A stretch of 35,417 bases of DNA, from positions 1 to 35,417 of the forward strand of contig JAYMTA010000195.1 in NCBI GenBank assembly GCA_036897625.1. Direction: 5' to 3'. Of the stretch, positions 12,101 to 22,230 are shown piece by piece; positions within the stretch are counted from its first letter, which is position 1, and the number at the start of each line of letters is the position of its first letter. The notes below the pieces were generated by a model. The model searched no databases, was not told where the DNA came from, and worked only from the letters and a program-made list of their open reading frames with translations. This stretch comes from Pelargonium cotyledonis. Lineage: Eukaryota; Streptophyta; Magnoliopsida; Geraniales; Geraniaceae. Position numbers and translations under genes: made by a program.

Positions 12101-15100
12101 TATCAGAAAGTACTGGGAGTGCTGATAAGAATTTTGCCGAGTTGAGGGCCATCTTGAAGGCTGGAATTTTTCATTCATGAGAAGATAAAACATATGGTAA
12201 ATGGGTAGTGGAGAAGGGAAAGTGGCTCAAAGGTGGCAGCGTCTTGGGTGAATAAGTCCCCACCCTAGTTGTTAAATCGTGATTCAAATCAGGAATCAGA
12301 ATGTGTGTTTTATGACCCAGAATTGGGAATCGAATAAGAGTCATGCACAACACAAAACTTTTAAAAAGAGTTGCATGATAAACATAACAATTCTTATTAG
12401 AACTAAATCAAATGACTTAATAAGTAAGAAGTAATAATTATGAACTTTTCTCAACATGGGTCAAGACATATTTGACATAATCTGGTATGACCAACCTCTT
12501 ATGACCCATCACATATGAATCGGATGAACCGGAAGAAGTGAATTGAAAATCGACCAAAACAGGTGTTTTTTTCTTGATTCTCCGAATCAAATCGGGAATC
12601 GGAAATTTTAACAATCATGGTCCCCACAAGTGCCATGGAAGTATTGGGATTATTTCAAGGAGAGAAGTGAGAAGTTGATTCCATGGTTGTTCTAGCGAAA
12701 AATGGTATCCTCAGGCTCGCCCTTTAGTTTCGTGGTTCTTAATCATTAGTAAGTCTGGGGTATGAAACCACAAAGGGTGGCGCAGTTGGTTAATCTAGCT
12801 GTGTGAGTGGGAGGAGGTCTCAAGATCAATCCTCACTCAACATATCCTTGGTGGTGCTGGTGTAAGAGACCACTTTGGTGAAGTAAAGTGCCAAAAACTC
12901 TAGGTTAGGGTTAAGAGACATAGTCTCTTCCTGAACACTATTGGTTCCTTGTATATATACACTTTTAGGTTGTTGTTTATCCAAAAAAAAAAAAAAAAGT
13001 CTGAGGTATGAGTCTCTTAGCTCGGAGGGTTTGAAAGTATTCTGAATTAACAATGTATTTGATTGGCTTCGTTTTAGATTTGTTATGTTTCTGGATATGC
13101 TATAACTTGGTTACGTTGGCTGATGTAGCTTCATCAGGGGGTATGTCTTTTGGATTCCTCTCCACTGAGGGGTACAGCGGTAGGTCTTTTACTATGATGA
13201 CATCCTTGTAGGTTCAGAGCTTACTTTACTCTTTGTCCCTATTTCAATGGATACAATGAAGCTTTACAGGGAAAAAAAAATCTCTAGTAATGCTGGGGCT
13301 TCCTATGTCCCAACTTACTTCAATGCTGATAAATGATTTTCAAAGATCTAGACCACCATTCTTCGTACAGTTTAAAAACAGGCCTACTCAAGCTGCTGGT
13401 ATTGTTGAGAAGTTGAGTTCAAGTTTTTAATGTGATGTGGTGACTGGTGAGAAGACCTGGGGGATACATGACAAACAAGGGCGTTTAAATGACAAACATT
13501 GGCCATAAAAATAGATTTCCTCCACCTCTAATATAATTAATGACAGGGATACTTTAACCTTTTATTCTCTCTGTTTTCTTCTCCTAGAGAAGTTTAATAT
13601 GCTCCCCTTCCCCAACGCACACATTGAATACACCAGTTTAATACCTATCCCTCGACAACATTTCGAAGAATCAAGAGTATGCAGCATAATTAATGAAGAC
13701 AATGCCAACTTCTATTTCTGGAGAAAGGGCTACACTAAAGGCATTTAATCAAGCTTTGTTGAATTTTCTTTCTGGTGCACTGACTTCCATAGACAGTAGT
13801 ATTATTATTTTAGCTTCTTTTTTCAGTTCAAGAAAAGGTTTGTTGCTGACTCTTACTCTCTATTTTGATTTCATACTTCCCCCCTTTTCTTTTTCTTCTC
13901 GTAATTAAACTTACATTCATGTTTTAAAGTCAGATTCTTCAGAGAATATATGTCTACTCAGTCCCAAAGATAAAAATAAAAACCAAAATTACAGACCTCT
14001 GTAATAAGAGGCTCCATCTGATGCAGTAAATCATATCCCTGCGAAGAACATAGTTCCAGGATCAGAAAATATGCAATAAAGAGCATTCGAAGAACAAATG
14101 GATTATCTATCCTGTCATACACCTGTTTAAAGTATCGAAGATGAGCATCTATTGTTCCACTAACAGCTGCCAAAAACTCAAACCTTTTATTCGCTTCAAC
14201 ATTAGAGAGAGCACTAATCTGGAAAAAAAGGAAGTATGTTACATATTTCAGGCGTAGCTGCAACTGAATTGCATCTTTAATCTTTGTGAAATTTGACTTA
14301 CCAGATTGAAGCGGGCTTGCTCAAATGACGATCTTGCGTTGCGCAGTTCCTGGAATGTCTCTCTACCAAATTAGGTTAAAAAAGAAATGGTTACCCATAA
14401 CAAATTATCTAATAAATCTATTTCACCAGTTTAAAGTAGTTTAAGTTAGAAATAGACTAGTGTTTGTATACCTCCTCTATGGAAGCAGCTACATCCATTC
14501 TAGTGCTCTTCTTCAATGACATAAACTTCTCACGTGCCTGTTGCAAAGAGCCAGCAATAGCATTACATGTCACAACCAAAAGAGAGATGCATAACTATAA
14601 AACATACTATACTGTGTAACTGTGTGTATCCTTACAAGAAATTATGATCATGCTATGAAACTACCTGATCATATGCAAGGGAAGCCTTGTCAAAACGCTT
14701 TCTAGCTTCCTGCATTCACCAAGATTACTTTAGCACTAAAAGGAGGGGGATAGGGGGATTGTTCTTACACGTGCAATGAACAAAACTGCATGTATGGATG
14801 AGGATGCGAGCATGAAATGTACCAACAACCAAGACATAATTGGAAATGAATAATTAAAAGTTTGAATACTATAATGATGTGGGGAGCACCCAATTTAACC
14901 AATTCTGTTCAGATGGAAACCTCAAGCAGCAACCAGATTACATAGGAGGTCAAGTCTGAAATAAACATGTTGGACTATGATTGTGTTCTCCAAGTTTCAC
15001 TTGCCTATAGATCACTAAAACCTGACATACTGGTGAAGAATTCACCATGACTTCTATTATCTAACATGAGACAATGAAATTCAAAATATATAAATAAATA

Positions 15101-18100
15101 AATAATTCTGATGCTACATCATTTTTTGGCAACAAATTCCACCAGTCACATATTGACATGAGGTAAGGAGTCCAAATAATAACAAATAGAACACATGGAT
15201 CGACTCAGATTACAATAGGATTAGACTTATAGCCTTGAGACAATCCTCCCTCGTCGTCCTTAGTCACACACCCGTTTAGTTCAAGGAAACACGTCCCTTT
15301 TTATCTAGGCCATCAACCAGACATGCCCATGTCTCCTTGCATTATTCAATGTGTGTTCTAAAGCCTTTTTTCTCACGTGAGTTCATTTACTCTACCACAT
15401 CAGCAGCGTTCTGGCCCTGCTCAACCAATCAGAATGGAGTGCCACCTCATGGCTGCTACAAGCCTACAATAGATACCTCCCCATTTGGTAAAATGTCACA
15501 TTCACTCTCACAACTTACATTCTCAATTTCTACACTTTGTATTGCTCTAAATTCATTGGAAGAGGTCTCATTATCACGCCAGAGGTGAACTCTAGTGCAC
15601 ACACACTGCCATTCACTTAATGTGTGTTCTGTACAGAGTAAAAACATCTAGATTTGAATGTAATCATATATCAGATCTAATTCAACCATTGAGCATCTAA
15701 AAACAGTAATCAAAGATCAGATCAAATTCACCCATTGAACAACATCTAAAAACAGTTTCTTAAGAAAAGGATATTGTGCATAAAAATAAATAAATAAACC
15801 AGAAGGATATACGAAGGTGAAAGATTAAGCTACTTGGCAACATCCACACGCATGTATTGACAGCCAAAATTTGTATAACCAACTGCAAATTGTCAGCCTG
15901 GACAAGTAAAAATGGAATCCTCTAAAGGAGTAGAATCATGTACTTCATAGGGGAAAAAAAGTTGTTGAATCACCTAGCTAAAGTTGAAGCAGTCACGCCA
16001 TTATTCTACTGTAACAAATAAATCATCAAGCATATTTTGGATAAACTTTACCTTGACATCCTGCATTTCAATATTCACAAATTGTAGCAACCTATCATTT
16101 AACACGTGCTCTACCTGACAAGCCAATTGAAGAATGTCAGAATAGGATGTAATATCTGTTCCTAATAGCTCAACAAATTTACAACTACAAGGGATCTGAA
16201 GAAAAAAAATCAAAGATATTTCAAATAGACAATTCACAATCTAAGTATAAAAGGATGAAATAACAGTCCCATTATAACAGAAAGTCCAATCTGATTGTGA
16301 TGGGTATCAATCAGCAAAATAAAATCTGGAAGAAAAATAATAGACTAGCATCTGATAGCATAGCAACTCACAAATTTTTGTGTTAACTCTTTCCTAGTTG
16401 ATAAGAATGTTATATTGGTTACAAGAACATAAGGATACAAAAGCCCAAGTTGTCCAACCATTAAAAACACAGGGCAAAGAATAGCAGGCATGGGTTATGC
16501 CCAGATAACAAAGCTGTAAAAGAATCTATTAGTGTAAACCAACAATCTAAGGTTGACGCTCCTATTTTTGCTAGTCACTGTGAGCTAGTAAATAAGCACA
16601 AATATCCAGAATTTCATGTAATCAGCATGAGCCTTCAGACACTTTCTTAAGTTGGGTAGTAGTTATTATGATTATAGTTCAAAATAAGATTAATATATTC
16701 CTCAGCGTTTCATCTTGCACCAGATTTCTTTCATGAGATATACAGATGCAAGTTGCTACATGTCGGAAAACCTTTATTCTTTATTAGTCAGTTGACCTCA
16801 GGAGGATTTACATAAATCTGGAGAAGAAACCAAAGCTTGTAATGCTAAATCTTAATTGAGAGCAACCTGATGAGGGATAGCCAAATATTATTTAGTTTTT
16901 ATTTTCTTAAATGTCTGCAATATTATTTAGTATTTATTTTCTTTATTATTCGCTATGGATAGGATTATAATTTAGTTTTTATTTTCTGTGTTATTTGGAA
17001 GTAGTTATTTAACTGCTTTGGATAGGATTTGATTATAACTAGTACTTTAAGAGGAAGTTTTAGTACAGTTTTTTGACAAATTGAAATTATTCAGATCATA
17101 TTCTTCTTTCCTTTCTTCTCTCTATTCTTCTCCTTTCTGTCTTCTTCTATTTCTGTCTTTATCTTGTTAGTTTTCTGTTTGAACCCACCAAGAACCAATG
17201 AAGCAAATATCATTCTACGAATAATTCTCAAGCCTAAGAACATGAAATCAAAGCAAGCAACAGAAGACCAGACACCAGAAATTGAGCTAGAAGTACGATA
17301 ACAGATATGCACAAGATTGATACTTGTAATCGAAGAACGTCTTTGTATGACCCGATTTCTCTCAAAGCAGTCGCAAATTGGTTCGCAACAGAGCCTGACA
17401 TATGAAAAGTAAATTTAATAAGTACAGCACATAAACATGCTGCTGAGCTATTTGTTTTGTTAATTAAGCTCAGCTCAACCTTTTTGCTCTAAATAATCAT
17501 GTTTATATAGACTGAGGGTGTTTATCTTTAAAACAATCCTCATTCAAGTCACAAATATAAATTAATTATGTGATACTCTTGATAGTCAATAGAAACTTCA
17601 TATATCTCCATTCATTACTCGTGAAGGAGAACATTTGATTGTATTTAAGGCTTTACATGAGATTGTATAAAAACACGAGAAATGGAGATGAAGCTCTAAA
17701 GTAACTGATTTTATGCTAGCATATCTTGTTCAGATTAGGTGTAGGGAAACAACCTTTCAACAGACACGATATGTTTGTATCGTAATATTCAACTCGTTTG
17801 ATAAATGGGTTGGGTTTGGGTTGACTTGTTTAACATTATACTAAACTTTCAACATGACACGAGCACAACCAATGAACACGAATTGCCACCCCTATTATAG
17901 ACAATGGGTCACAATAACACATGAACCCATTATTACCTCCCAGTTCTTAACCTTTGGACTAAAATGGTGAACTGTACTCCTACATATCCATAAGCCATGG
18001 TAATTGGAAGAATCACACCTTTATTTTTTGAGTTAGCTTGACAAAATGGAAAAAGGCAATAATCTCAACTCTAAAATGATGAAAGGGAAAAGGGTTCATG

Positions 18101-21100
18101 GTAAAAAAGAAATGAGTCCTGCCCAATGCCTCTCTATAATGGATTGCTTTACTTCCATAAGCAAATAATCCCCTTAAGTTATTTCCAAATATGAACCCCA
18201 GTAGGCTAGTACATAAAATAGTAGACATTTTCTTAACCAATTTCCAAAGGAAAATATAACCAAGGTAGCATACCTCCACAAGTAGTGAAAGTGGAATCAC
18301 TAAGTCCACCTCCAAAAGATTAAATGACAATTGAAAATATGAACCCCAGTACATAAAAGAGTAGACATTTTCTTAACCAATTTCCAAAGGAAAATGTAAA
18401 CAAGGTAGCATACCTCCAGAAGTAGTGAAAGTGGAATCACTAAGTCCATCTCCAAAAGATTCAATGGCATTTGCAAGAGCAATATCCACCTCGTACCCCT
18501 CTCCAAGACCCTCTCTGAAAAGTGAAGTGGATTTAGTTGCATTATGACCTTTCAAAACCAGATGATCTTGAAAATTTTAACGTTGATATTTTAGTAGAAT
18601 AATCAGTGATACAAATCAACCTTTTCATTCCAATTTTTAACATGTTTGGGCATATAAGATAAAGAAAACTATCCAAACTCATCAACACACAATCAAAAAC
18701 TTCTTCCATTATGGATTAATAACAAGGTTTCTAGGAAGAAACACTAAAATGGTTTCTTTTATCTATATAGTAAATTATTAATGGTTCTATTAAAGTAGGT
18801 AGCTAAAGCAGTTTGAAAAACTCTTGATGGCTTTACAAGTGTGGAACTTAGTGCATGATATCAATTAATCAAACATATTGCATAGCATTCAAAATCAAGA
18901 CAGATTGCTTTAGTTGGCATTAGAATTTGATCATCTAATTGTCTTTCCTTTTGAATATCAGTCAGGTCATCATATCGTTATAACCATAACCAATTATTTA
19001 CCAGCTGGAGCCTATAAGGAACGTGAGAGAAGATTGCATGTGTGGAGGGCTGCCAATTGTCAAGCCAAAACTAAGTTCATCAACCCATTTATACTTTTTT
19101 TGTGCCTCTAGAAGGAAAGAATAAAAATAGTATCTGAGGACATTAAACTCCCTAATTCTAATTTCAAAGGACTGGATTTTCGGATTCTTGGTGTGTTTGT
19201 CCACTCAGGAATATGGGGCTCATTATAGTTGTGGGTAGAATATACTTCATAGTGAAACGAAGTACTAAAAAGCTATGTCAACTTGATAATGCTAACATAA
19301 AACATGAAGATACAAATGAAAAATAATGGTGATGCTAAACAATTTTCCACAAGTAGATTCGGCCCATGAGGAGTTGCGCAACCATCGGTCTCACAAGAGT
19401 TGGATGGTTTGAGGACGAATACACCAAGACCCAAGAACCTCAGGACGGATGAGACGTTCCCATGGTCAAAGGTCATAAGTCATGACAAGGAGCTTCACCC
19501 TTGGAAACCTGAACTTTGGAGCTCACCCTTGTTTGCTCAACTAAATAACTAAAGAGAATATTGCTTAAGACTAGGAAGAAAAAAATCCCAACCAAGGAGG
19601 GCAGGCCACGAGGGATGCCGCAACATCGAAGCCCAGGATGCGCATGATGTCGTAGAGCCGAGGCTAGGCACAAGGAGAAAGTGGGGGTGCGGAAGCTTAG
19701 GCCGCGAGTAATGACATGGCATCAACCTTTGTTGCAGCGCCAAGCCTAAACGCAAGGAAGGCAATTGTGCACAAGTATGCCCAAGCGCGGAGACCATGTG
19801 CGAAGAGGCAAGACTCAAAGCTTGGGGCAAGGAAGTCACAAGCATGCACATTGGACGCTACGACATCCATGCCTTGCCGCGGTGCTGAGCCCATGTGTGA
19901 GGAGGTTATGCTCAAGGCGCGCCCAAAGGCAAGGAGAAACTCAACTTTGAAATTTGTTTACCAAGTCGCCTCAACAAGGTCCTTCTCCAAGATGAAACCC
20001 CGAATTTAAATCTCAAAATACCTCTCAATTAGGGTCATTACACGGCGACATGCGCCCACCTCTTCCATACAAGTAGCTAGGGCGTCGCGTCAAGATGGTA
20101 GACACTTCTGGAAGCTCAAGTCGTCTTTCACTACGCTCATGTGGTAAGTGAGCTCCCGAAACCAAATCGATCTCCACGAGGCTCACAATGGGTCCACCAT
20201 CACCAAGACAAATCACACGACACTGCGTCGTTGGTCATGCTTGTGAGTATAAAAAGAAACTCCTTAGAAATGAGGGTGTCTCATTCTTCACATCCTCCAC
20301 ACAACACACCTCATATTCTCTTCCCTCTAAATTGGTAGTGCATTTGGAAGCCTCATCGTAGAGACATTGATTCCAACACCCGGGATAGATTCTCAAGCAC
20401 AAGCCCCAGGTTTCCACTTAATGGTGTGTTCATCTATGCAGGACCCTGGATCCACGATTCCAAGAGGATCAAATTTAGAAATTAGAATGTCAAATATCTC
20501 AATCCTTACATGTGGGCAAGAATACAAGACTAGTAGGTCATGACAAGTTTGACCTCTGGTCAAAAAGGCGCATCAAGTGGTATCATGAGAATCACTCTCC
20601 TCCAAAGAAACGGTGTAGGGAAATATAAATCATAATGCTAAACCCTTCAAGTACAGTGATTTGGGTTGAAATTACAAAAGGGAAAATTTATTATTTCAAT
20701 CCTACCAAACATAAAGAAACTACTAAATCAAGGTGTGATATAAGCAAATTATGCATGATAACATAGTATTAAAAAACACAAGAAAAAACCTACGCGTACT
20801 TCCGACATCCTTTGTAAAACTTTAAACATCTTCCCTTCAATGTCTCAGCACTATCTTCCAAGCATTGTATCTGTTTCACCAAACAGTACATCAAAAATGT
20901 CACACTCAGCCATGCAAGCTATATTAATGCACAGTAAAAACCAAGAGATTTAGCCACCTCAATATTCAAGGATTTAGTTACTTATATTTCTTCAGACCTT
21001 TTCCATTCATAACCTATGTGAAAAATATTTCTTAAGAGTATAATGGCAACATTAACTTTTGCTATAGGGTGGCTTGCTTAACAGTGAAGAATATGTAGCT

Positions 21101-21458
21101 ATAGTAAATCATATCCATGGTATAAAAACTGATTTTATGATGTGCTGATAAGGCATGTCAAGTGTATCTCTCTTTGGCCACATTTCCGGAAGAAAAAAAA
21201 ATATATCAACACAAAATTTCACATCTGAGAATCAATCAAAAAGCTACCTACAATCAAAACCTAAACGAACATCAAGTCATCAACACAAATTGATCGCAGA
21301 AACTAAAAAAAAAATACGGTAAAATTCAGAATTCAACCACTACATTTGCACTGTAGCACCATTAATGATGCAGAAATCGTAGAAAACAAAGAGGAAAGAG
21401 AATGGAACAAAACCTGTTGCCGAAACATCGGCGAATCGTCGAGCTTGGCGAAATTCAT
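5957..21458 (-). CDS. AGD1: ADP-ribosylation factor GTPase-activating protein (ACAP-type; BAR-PH-ArfGAP-ankyrin), AGD1-like
   Basis: Predicted to stimulate GTP hydrolysis on Arf GTPases at membranes of the secretory/endocytic system. CDS exons on the minus strand: 21458-21414, 20870-20794, 18514-18414, 17394-17324, 16114-16052, 14709-14665, 14537-14472, 14349-14302, 14218-14123, 14038-13997, 11155-10940, 10797-10645, 10562-10332, 10170-10084, 10007-9672, 8497-8358, 8281-8188, 6963-6467, 6071-5957. Total 2523 nt, 840 residues, all phases consistent. Start is [13 protein letters not shown], typical of the AGD1/AGD3 branch. Domains: BAR about 1-230; PH about 294-440 ([22 protein letters not shown] is its core, split here by exon 12); ArfGAP about 510-640 with zinc-finger Cys 523, 526, 543, 546 (CX2CX16CX2C) and arginine finger Arg551; ankyrin repeats about 748-835. 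It ends LLRDAKR, like AGD1 rather than AGD2/AGD4. Oddities: exons 3-4 of the BAR are divergent, part of exon 3 is duplicated in intron 3, and the exon 12 donor (AAT|gtgata) is weak. Introns 2, 10, 15 and 17 are long and rich in transposons or repeats. Confidence 0.95.
6120..6191. repeat. Compound (TA)n(AG)26 microsatellite in AGD1-like intron 18
   Basis: A TA run of about 15 bp is followed by an uninterrupted AG run of about 53 bp at 6139-6191. It lies just upstream, in gene orientation, of the last exon's acceptor at 6072. In the transcript it reads as a pyrimidine (CT) tract about 70-120 nt before that acceptor. Length is likely to vary between individuals. Confidence 0.95.
7405..7531 (-). 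mobile_element. Probable truncated TRIM/LTR remnant
   Basis: Read on the minus strand, an imperfect PBS-like tRNA-Met complement (RC of aactctgataata, about 7519-7530) is followed by an internal stretch, a purine tract (RC of caccccctcac, 7465-7475), and then TGTTGCAATGG with a GTGGGAC motif resembling the start of a TRIM 3' LTR. No second LTR copy was recognised, so this may be a truncated relative of the neighbouring TRIMs. Confidence 0.35.
7607..8097 (+). mobile_element. TRIM (terminal-repeat retrotransposon in miniature), complete
   Basis: Two direct repeats of about 150 and 139 bp act as LTRs: 7607-7756 and 7959-8097. Both start TGTTGAAG; the second ends AACA, while the first ends AATA. 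A primer-binding site resembling the complement of tRNA-Met (tggtatcgatccag, 7757-7770) directly follows the first LTR. A polypurine tract (gagaggg, 7952-7958) directly precedes the second. The roughly 200 bp interior has no coding capacity. The flanks aagtg (7602-7606) and aaatg (8098-8102) form a 4-of-5 matching target-site duplication. It sits in AGD1-like intron 17, antisense to the gene. The LTRs differ by an indel of about 12 bp and several substitutions, so the insertion is old and must be mobilised in trans if at all. Confidence 0.85.
9056..9113. repeat. Compound (TTGC)n(GA)19 microsatellite in AGD1-like intron 15
   Basis: About four TTGC/CTTG tetranucleotide units are followed by a GA run at 9076-9113. 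It is intronic and becomes a CT tract in the pre-mRNA. No nearby exon boundary depends on it. Confidence 0.95.
11324..11641 (-). mobile_element. TRIM element, complete, minus orientation
   Basis: Direct repeats at 11324-11432 (109 bp) and 11541-11641 (101 bp) both begin tgttaaac and end ttaaca on the plus strand. Read on the minus strand the order is 5' LTR (11641-11541), then a PBS matching tRNA-Met (TGGTATTAGAG, 11540-11530) with no gap, an interior of about 90 bp, a purine tract (GTGAGGGGGAG, 11443-11433), and the 3' LTR (11432-11324). The LTR boundaries are set by the abutting PBS and polypurine tract. Flanks cgatg (11319-11323) and atatg (11642-11646) match at only three of five bases, consistent with an old insertion. 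It lies in AGD1-like intron 10, in the same orientation as the gene. Confidence 0.85.
12256..12627. mobile_element. hAT-type MITE with 8-bp target-site duplication, nested in the LINE
   Basis: The 356 bp element 12264-12619 is flanked by identical gtccccac copies at 12256-12263 and 12620-12627. The ends form imperfect terminal inverted repeats: left cctagttgttaaatcgtgat, right (reverse complement) catgattgttaaaatttccg, both followed by GATTC and AAATC motifs. An 8 bp duplication is typical of hAT transposases, which must be supplied in trans since there is no coding capacity. Removing the element plus one duplication restores continuity of the surrounding LINE, so it landed after the LINE did. 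Confidence 0.8.
12751..13011 (+). mobile_element. tRNA-derived SINE with target-site duplication
   Basis: A head of about 75 bp contains an A-box-like stretch (gtggcgcagttggttaa, from 12778) and a B-box-like stretch (ggtctcaagatcaatcc, about 12815-12831). A tRNA-unrelated body follows, with an A-tail of 16 at 12983-12998. Near-identical 15 bp flanks aagtctggggtatga (12751-12765) and aagtctgaggtatga (12997-13011) differ at one base. This is the structure of a Pol III-transcribed SINE retroposed by LINE machinery. It lies within the LINE fragment and is antisense to the AGD1-like gene. Confidence 0.8.
15670..15756. repeat. Local tandem duplication, period about 45 bp
   Basis: Two imperfect copies (15670-15707 and 15715-15756) share the order gatc-aattca-cccattga-catctaaaaacagt. 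It lies in AGD1-like intron 5, far from splice sites, and has no apparent coding or regulatory role. Confidence 0.6.
17745..17900. mobile_element. Probable hAT-like MITE end
   Basis: On the minus strand the segment starts near AGGGGTGGCAATTCGTGTTC and runs through a Cys-free, non-coding stretch with GTTGGGTT-type repeats (gggttgggtttgggttg on the plus strand, 17807-17823). The GGGGTGGCAA terminal motif is common in plant hAT MITEs. The other end and a target-site duplication were not identified, so the limits are approximate. It is in AGD1-like intron 3. Confidence 0.4.
18187..18462 (-). repeat. Partial tandem duplication of AGD1-like exon 3 and its donor
   Basis: Copy B (18335-18462) contains the 3' half of true exon 3 (18414-18462) plus about 80 bp of intron 3. 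Copy A (18187-18322) repeats the same block about 140 bp further into the intron. Copy A keeps an open exon-like frame ending in STFTTCGG and the donor context GGAG|gtatgct. It differs from copy B by a few substitutions and a 7-8 bp insertion near 18203. Copy A has no strong acceptor of its own, so it probably acts as a decoy or alternative donor region rather than a full exon. Confidence 0.85.
19331..20600 (+). mobile_element. Probable truncated LTR retrotransposon: LTR plus primer-binding site
   Basis: A GC-richer block of about 1.25 kb inside AT-rich AGD1-like intron 2. Proposed LTR 19331-20575 begins TGATGC and ends GCATCA, a 6 bp terminal inversion. A TATA-like box (gagtataaaaag, about 20244-20255) lies in the U3/R position. 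Two bases after the LTR comes tggtatcatgaga (20578-20590), like a tRNA-Met primer-binding site. Little of the interior follows, so this is a truncated copy. Open frames in the block have no recognisable proteins and look like chance frames of GC-rich DNA. The left boundary is less secure than the right. Confidence 0.5.
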
Positions 21459-21694
21459 ATTTGGCGGTGAGAGCAATTGGTTCGATGAGGATGGTGGAAT
21501 GGGGAGCGGCGATGGAGAAGAAAGGGAAGAGAGAGAAACGAAGAGATAGGAATGGTGGAAGATTGGTTAGGTATATGTAGTGAGCGATAATGGAGGAGTG
21601 TCGTCGATAGTGCGTTGAATTGTTTGCGGGATTTCATGGCTGCCATTAGAATTATCTTACCCGCCCTTTTCTTCTTTCTTCTTCGTCTTCTCAT
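21455..21694 (-). other. Upstream ORF overlapping the AGD1-like start codon
   Basis: A 79-codon frame (21694-21455) lies in the probable 5' leader and begins MRRRRRKKKRAG, with further in-frame ATGs at codons 17 and 20 (ATGGCAGCCATG). Its TGA stop (21457-21455) overlaps the main ATG (21458-21456) as ATGA. If the transcript starts above 21694, or merely above the internal ATGs, translation of this frame would limit or couple initiation on the AGD1-like ORF. No transcript start can be seen in the sequence. The peptide has no recognised domain. Confidence 0.45.
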
Positions 21695-21699
21695 TCTCT

Positions 21700-22230
21700 C
21701 TCTCTACACCTGACCACCTTGTCTGCTTTGCTTGGCTCGACTGCGGGCTGGCTGGATCAATTACTATTATTTAAATAGACCATTATATAATACTGTAATA
21801 AATTCAAAAATATTTGTTAAAAATGTAATAAAACATCACATTTAGTTTTTGAACTTCTATGTTATCTAGTCACTTTTACCCAAAACAGGCATCAAATTTT
21901 TGTACTTGGATCTAATTTGGTCAACTTGTCCGCACGTTCGTAAATTGTTTGAATAAACCCTTTTCTTTAGAAGTATTTCTTTCTTGTAAAGAACTCGTTT
22001 TGTTTTTAAGGGTGGGTTCATAATCCAAAATAGAAGACATTTTACTTATAAGGCAAATGCTTCGAATCCTGTTGGGATGGAACGAAAGATATTTGCGATA
22101 AATAAAAGTTTTTATTCACCTACAATAGTCCTTAAATTTTAAGATATTGACTTGATTTAATTCCAAACAGGTGAAGCCACTAATGAAATCCAATTGCAAT
22201 AAACAAAAAAAAAAATGGTCTTTACGCTCT
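21700..22230. other. Divergent intergenic/promoter region of AGD1-like gene
   Basis: AT-rich DNA upstream of the AGD1-like leader. A CT-rich run lies at about 21693-21712 (GA-rich in the gene's orientation). I see no clear TATA box at a defined distance and no gene. Confidence 0.5.

Larger units (their letters stand above)
11800..13280 (+). mobile_element. LINE (L1-type) 3' fragment with degenerate RNase H domain
   Basis: Plus-strand translation around 12014 reads [20 protein letters not shown]. After a frameshift it continues [17 protein letters not shown] near 12110-12175. These match the RNase H pattern found at the C-terminus of plant LINE reverse transcriptases, with the -W-V-K-N-D-G- and AEL-A blocks. 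Past a MITE insertion the sequence resumes in similar style (SMVVLAKNG, about 12680-12710). Stops and frameshifts make it a dead copy. The 3' end is probably the A-run at 13272-13280; the 5' limit is approximate. It is antisense within AGD1-like intron 10. Confidence 0.6.

Noticed and set aside
12774-12850. A functional tRNA gene
   Set aside because: A- and B-box-like motifs are present, but there is no acceptor stem or anticodon arm, the B box is diverged, and an A-tail and target-site duplication follow. It is a SINE head.
19473-20009. Open frames of about 100 codons on both strands in AGD1-like intron 2
   Set aside because: They lie in the GC-rich LTR-like block and are open on both strands with no recognisable protein. 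Better explained by composition of the retroelement.
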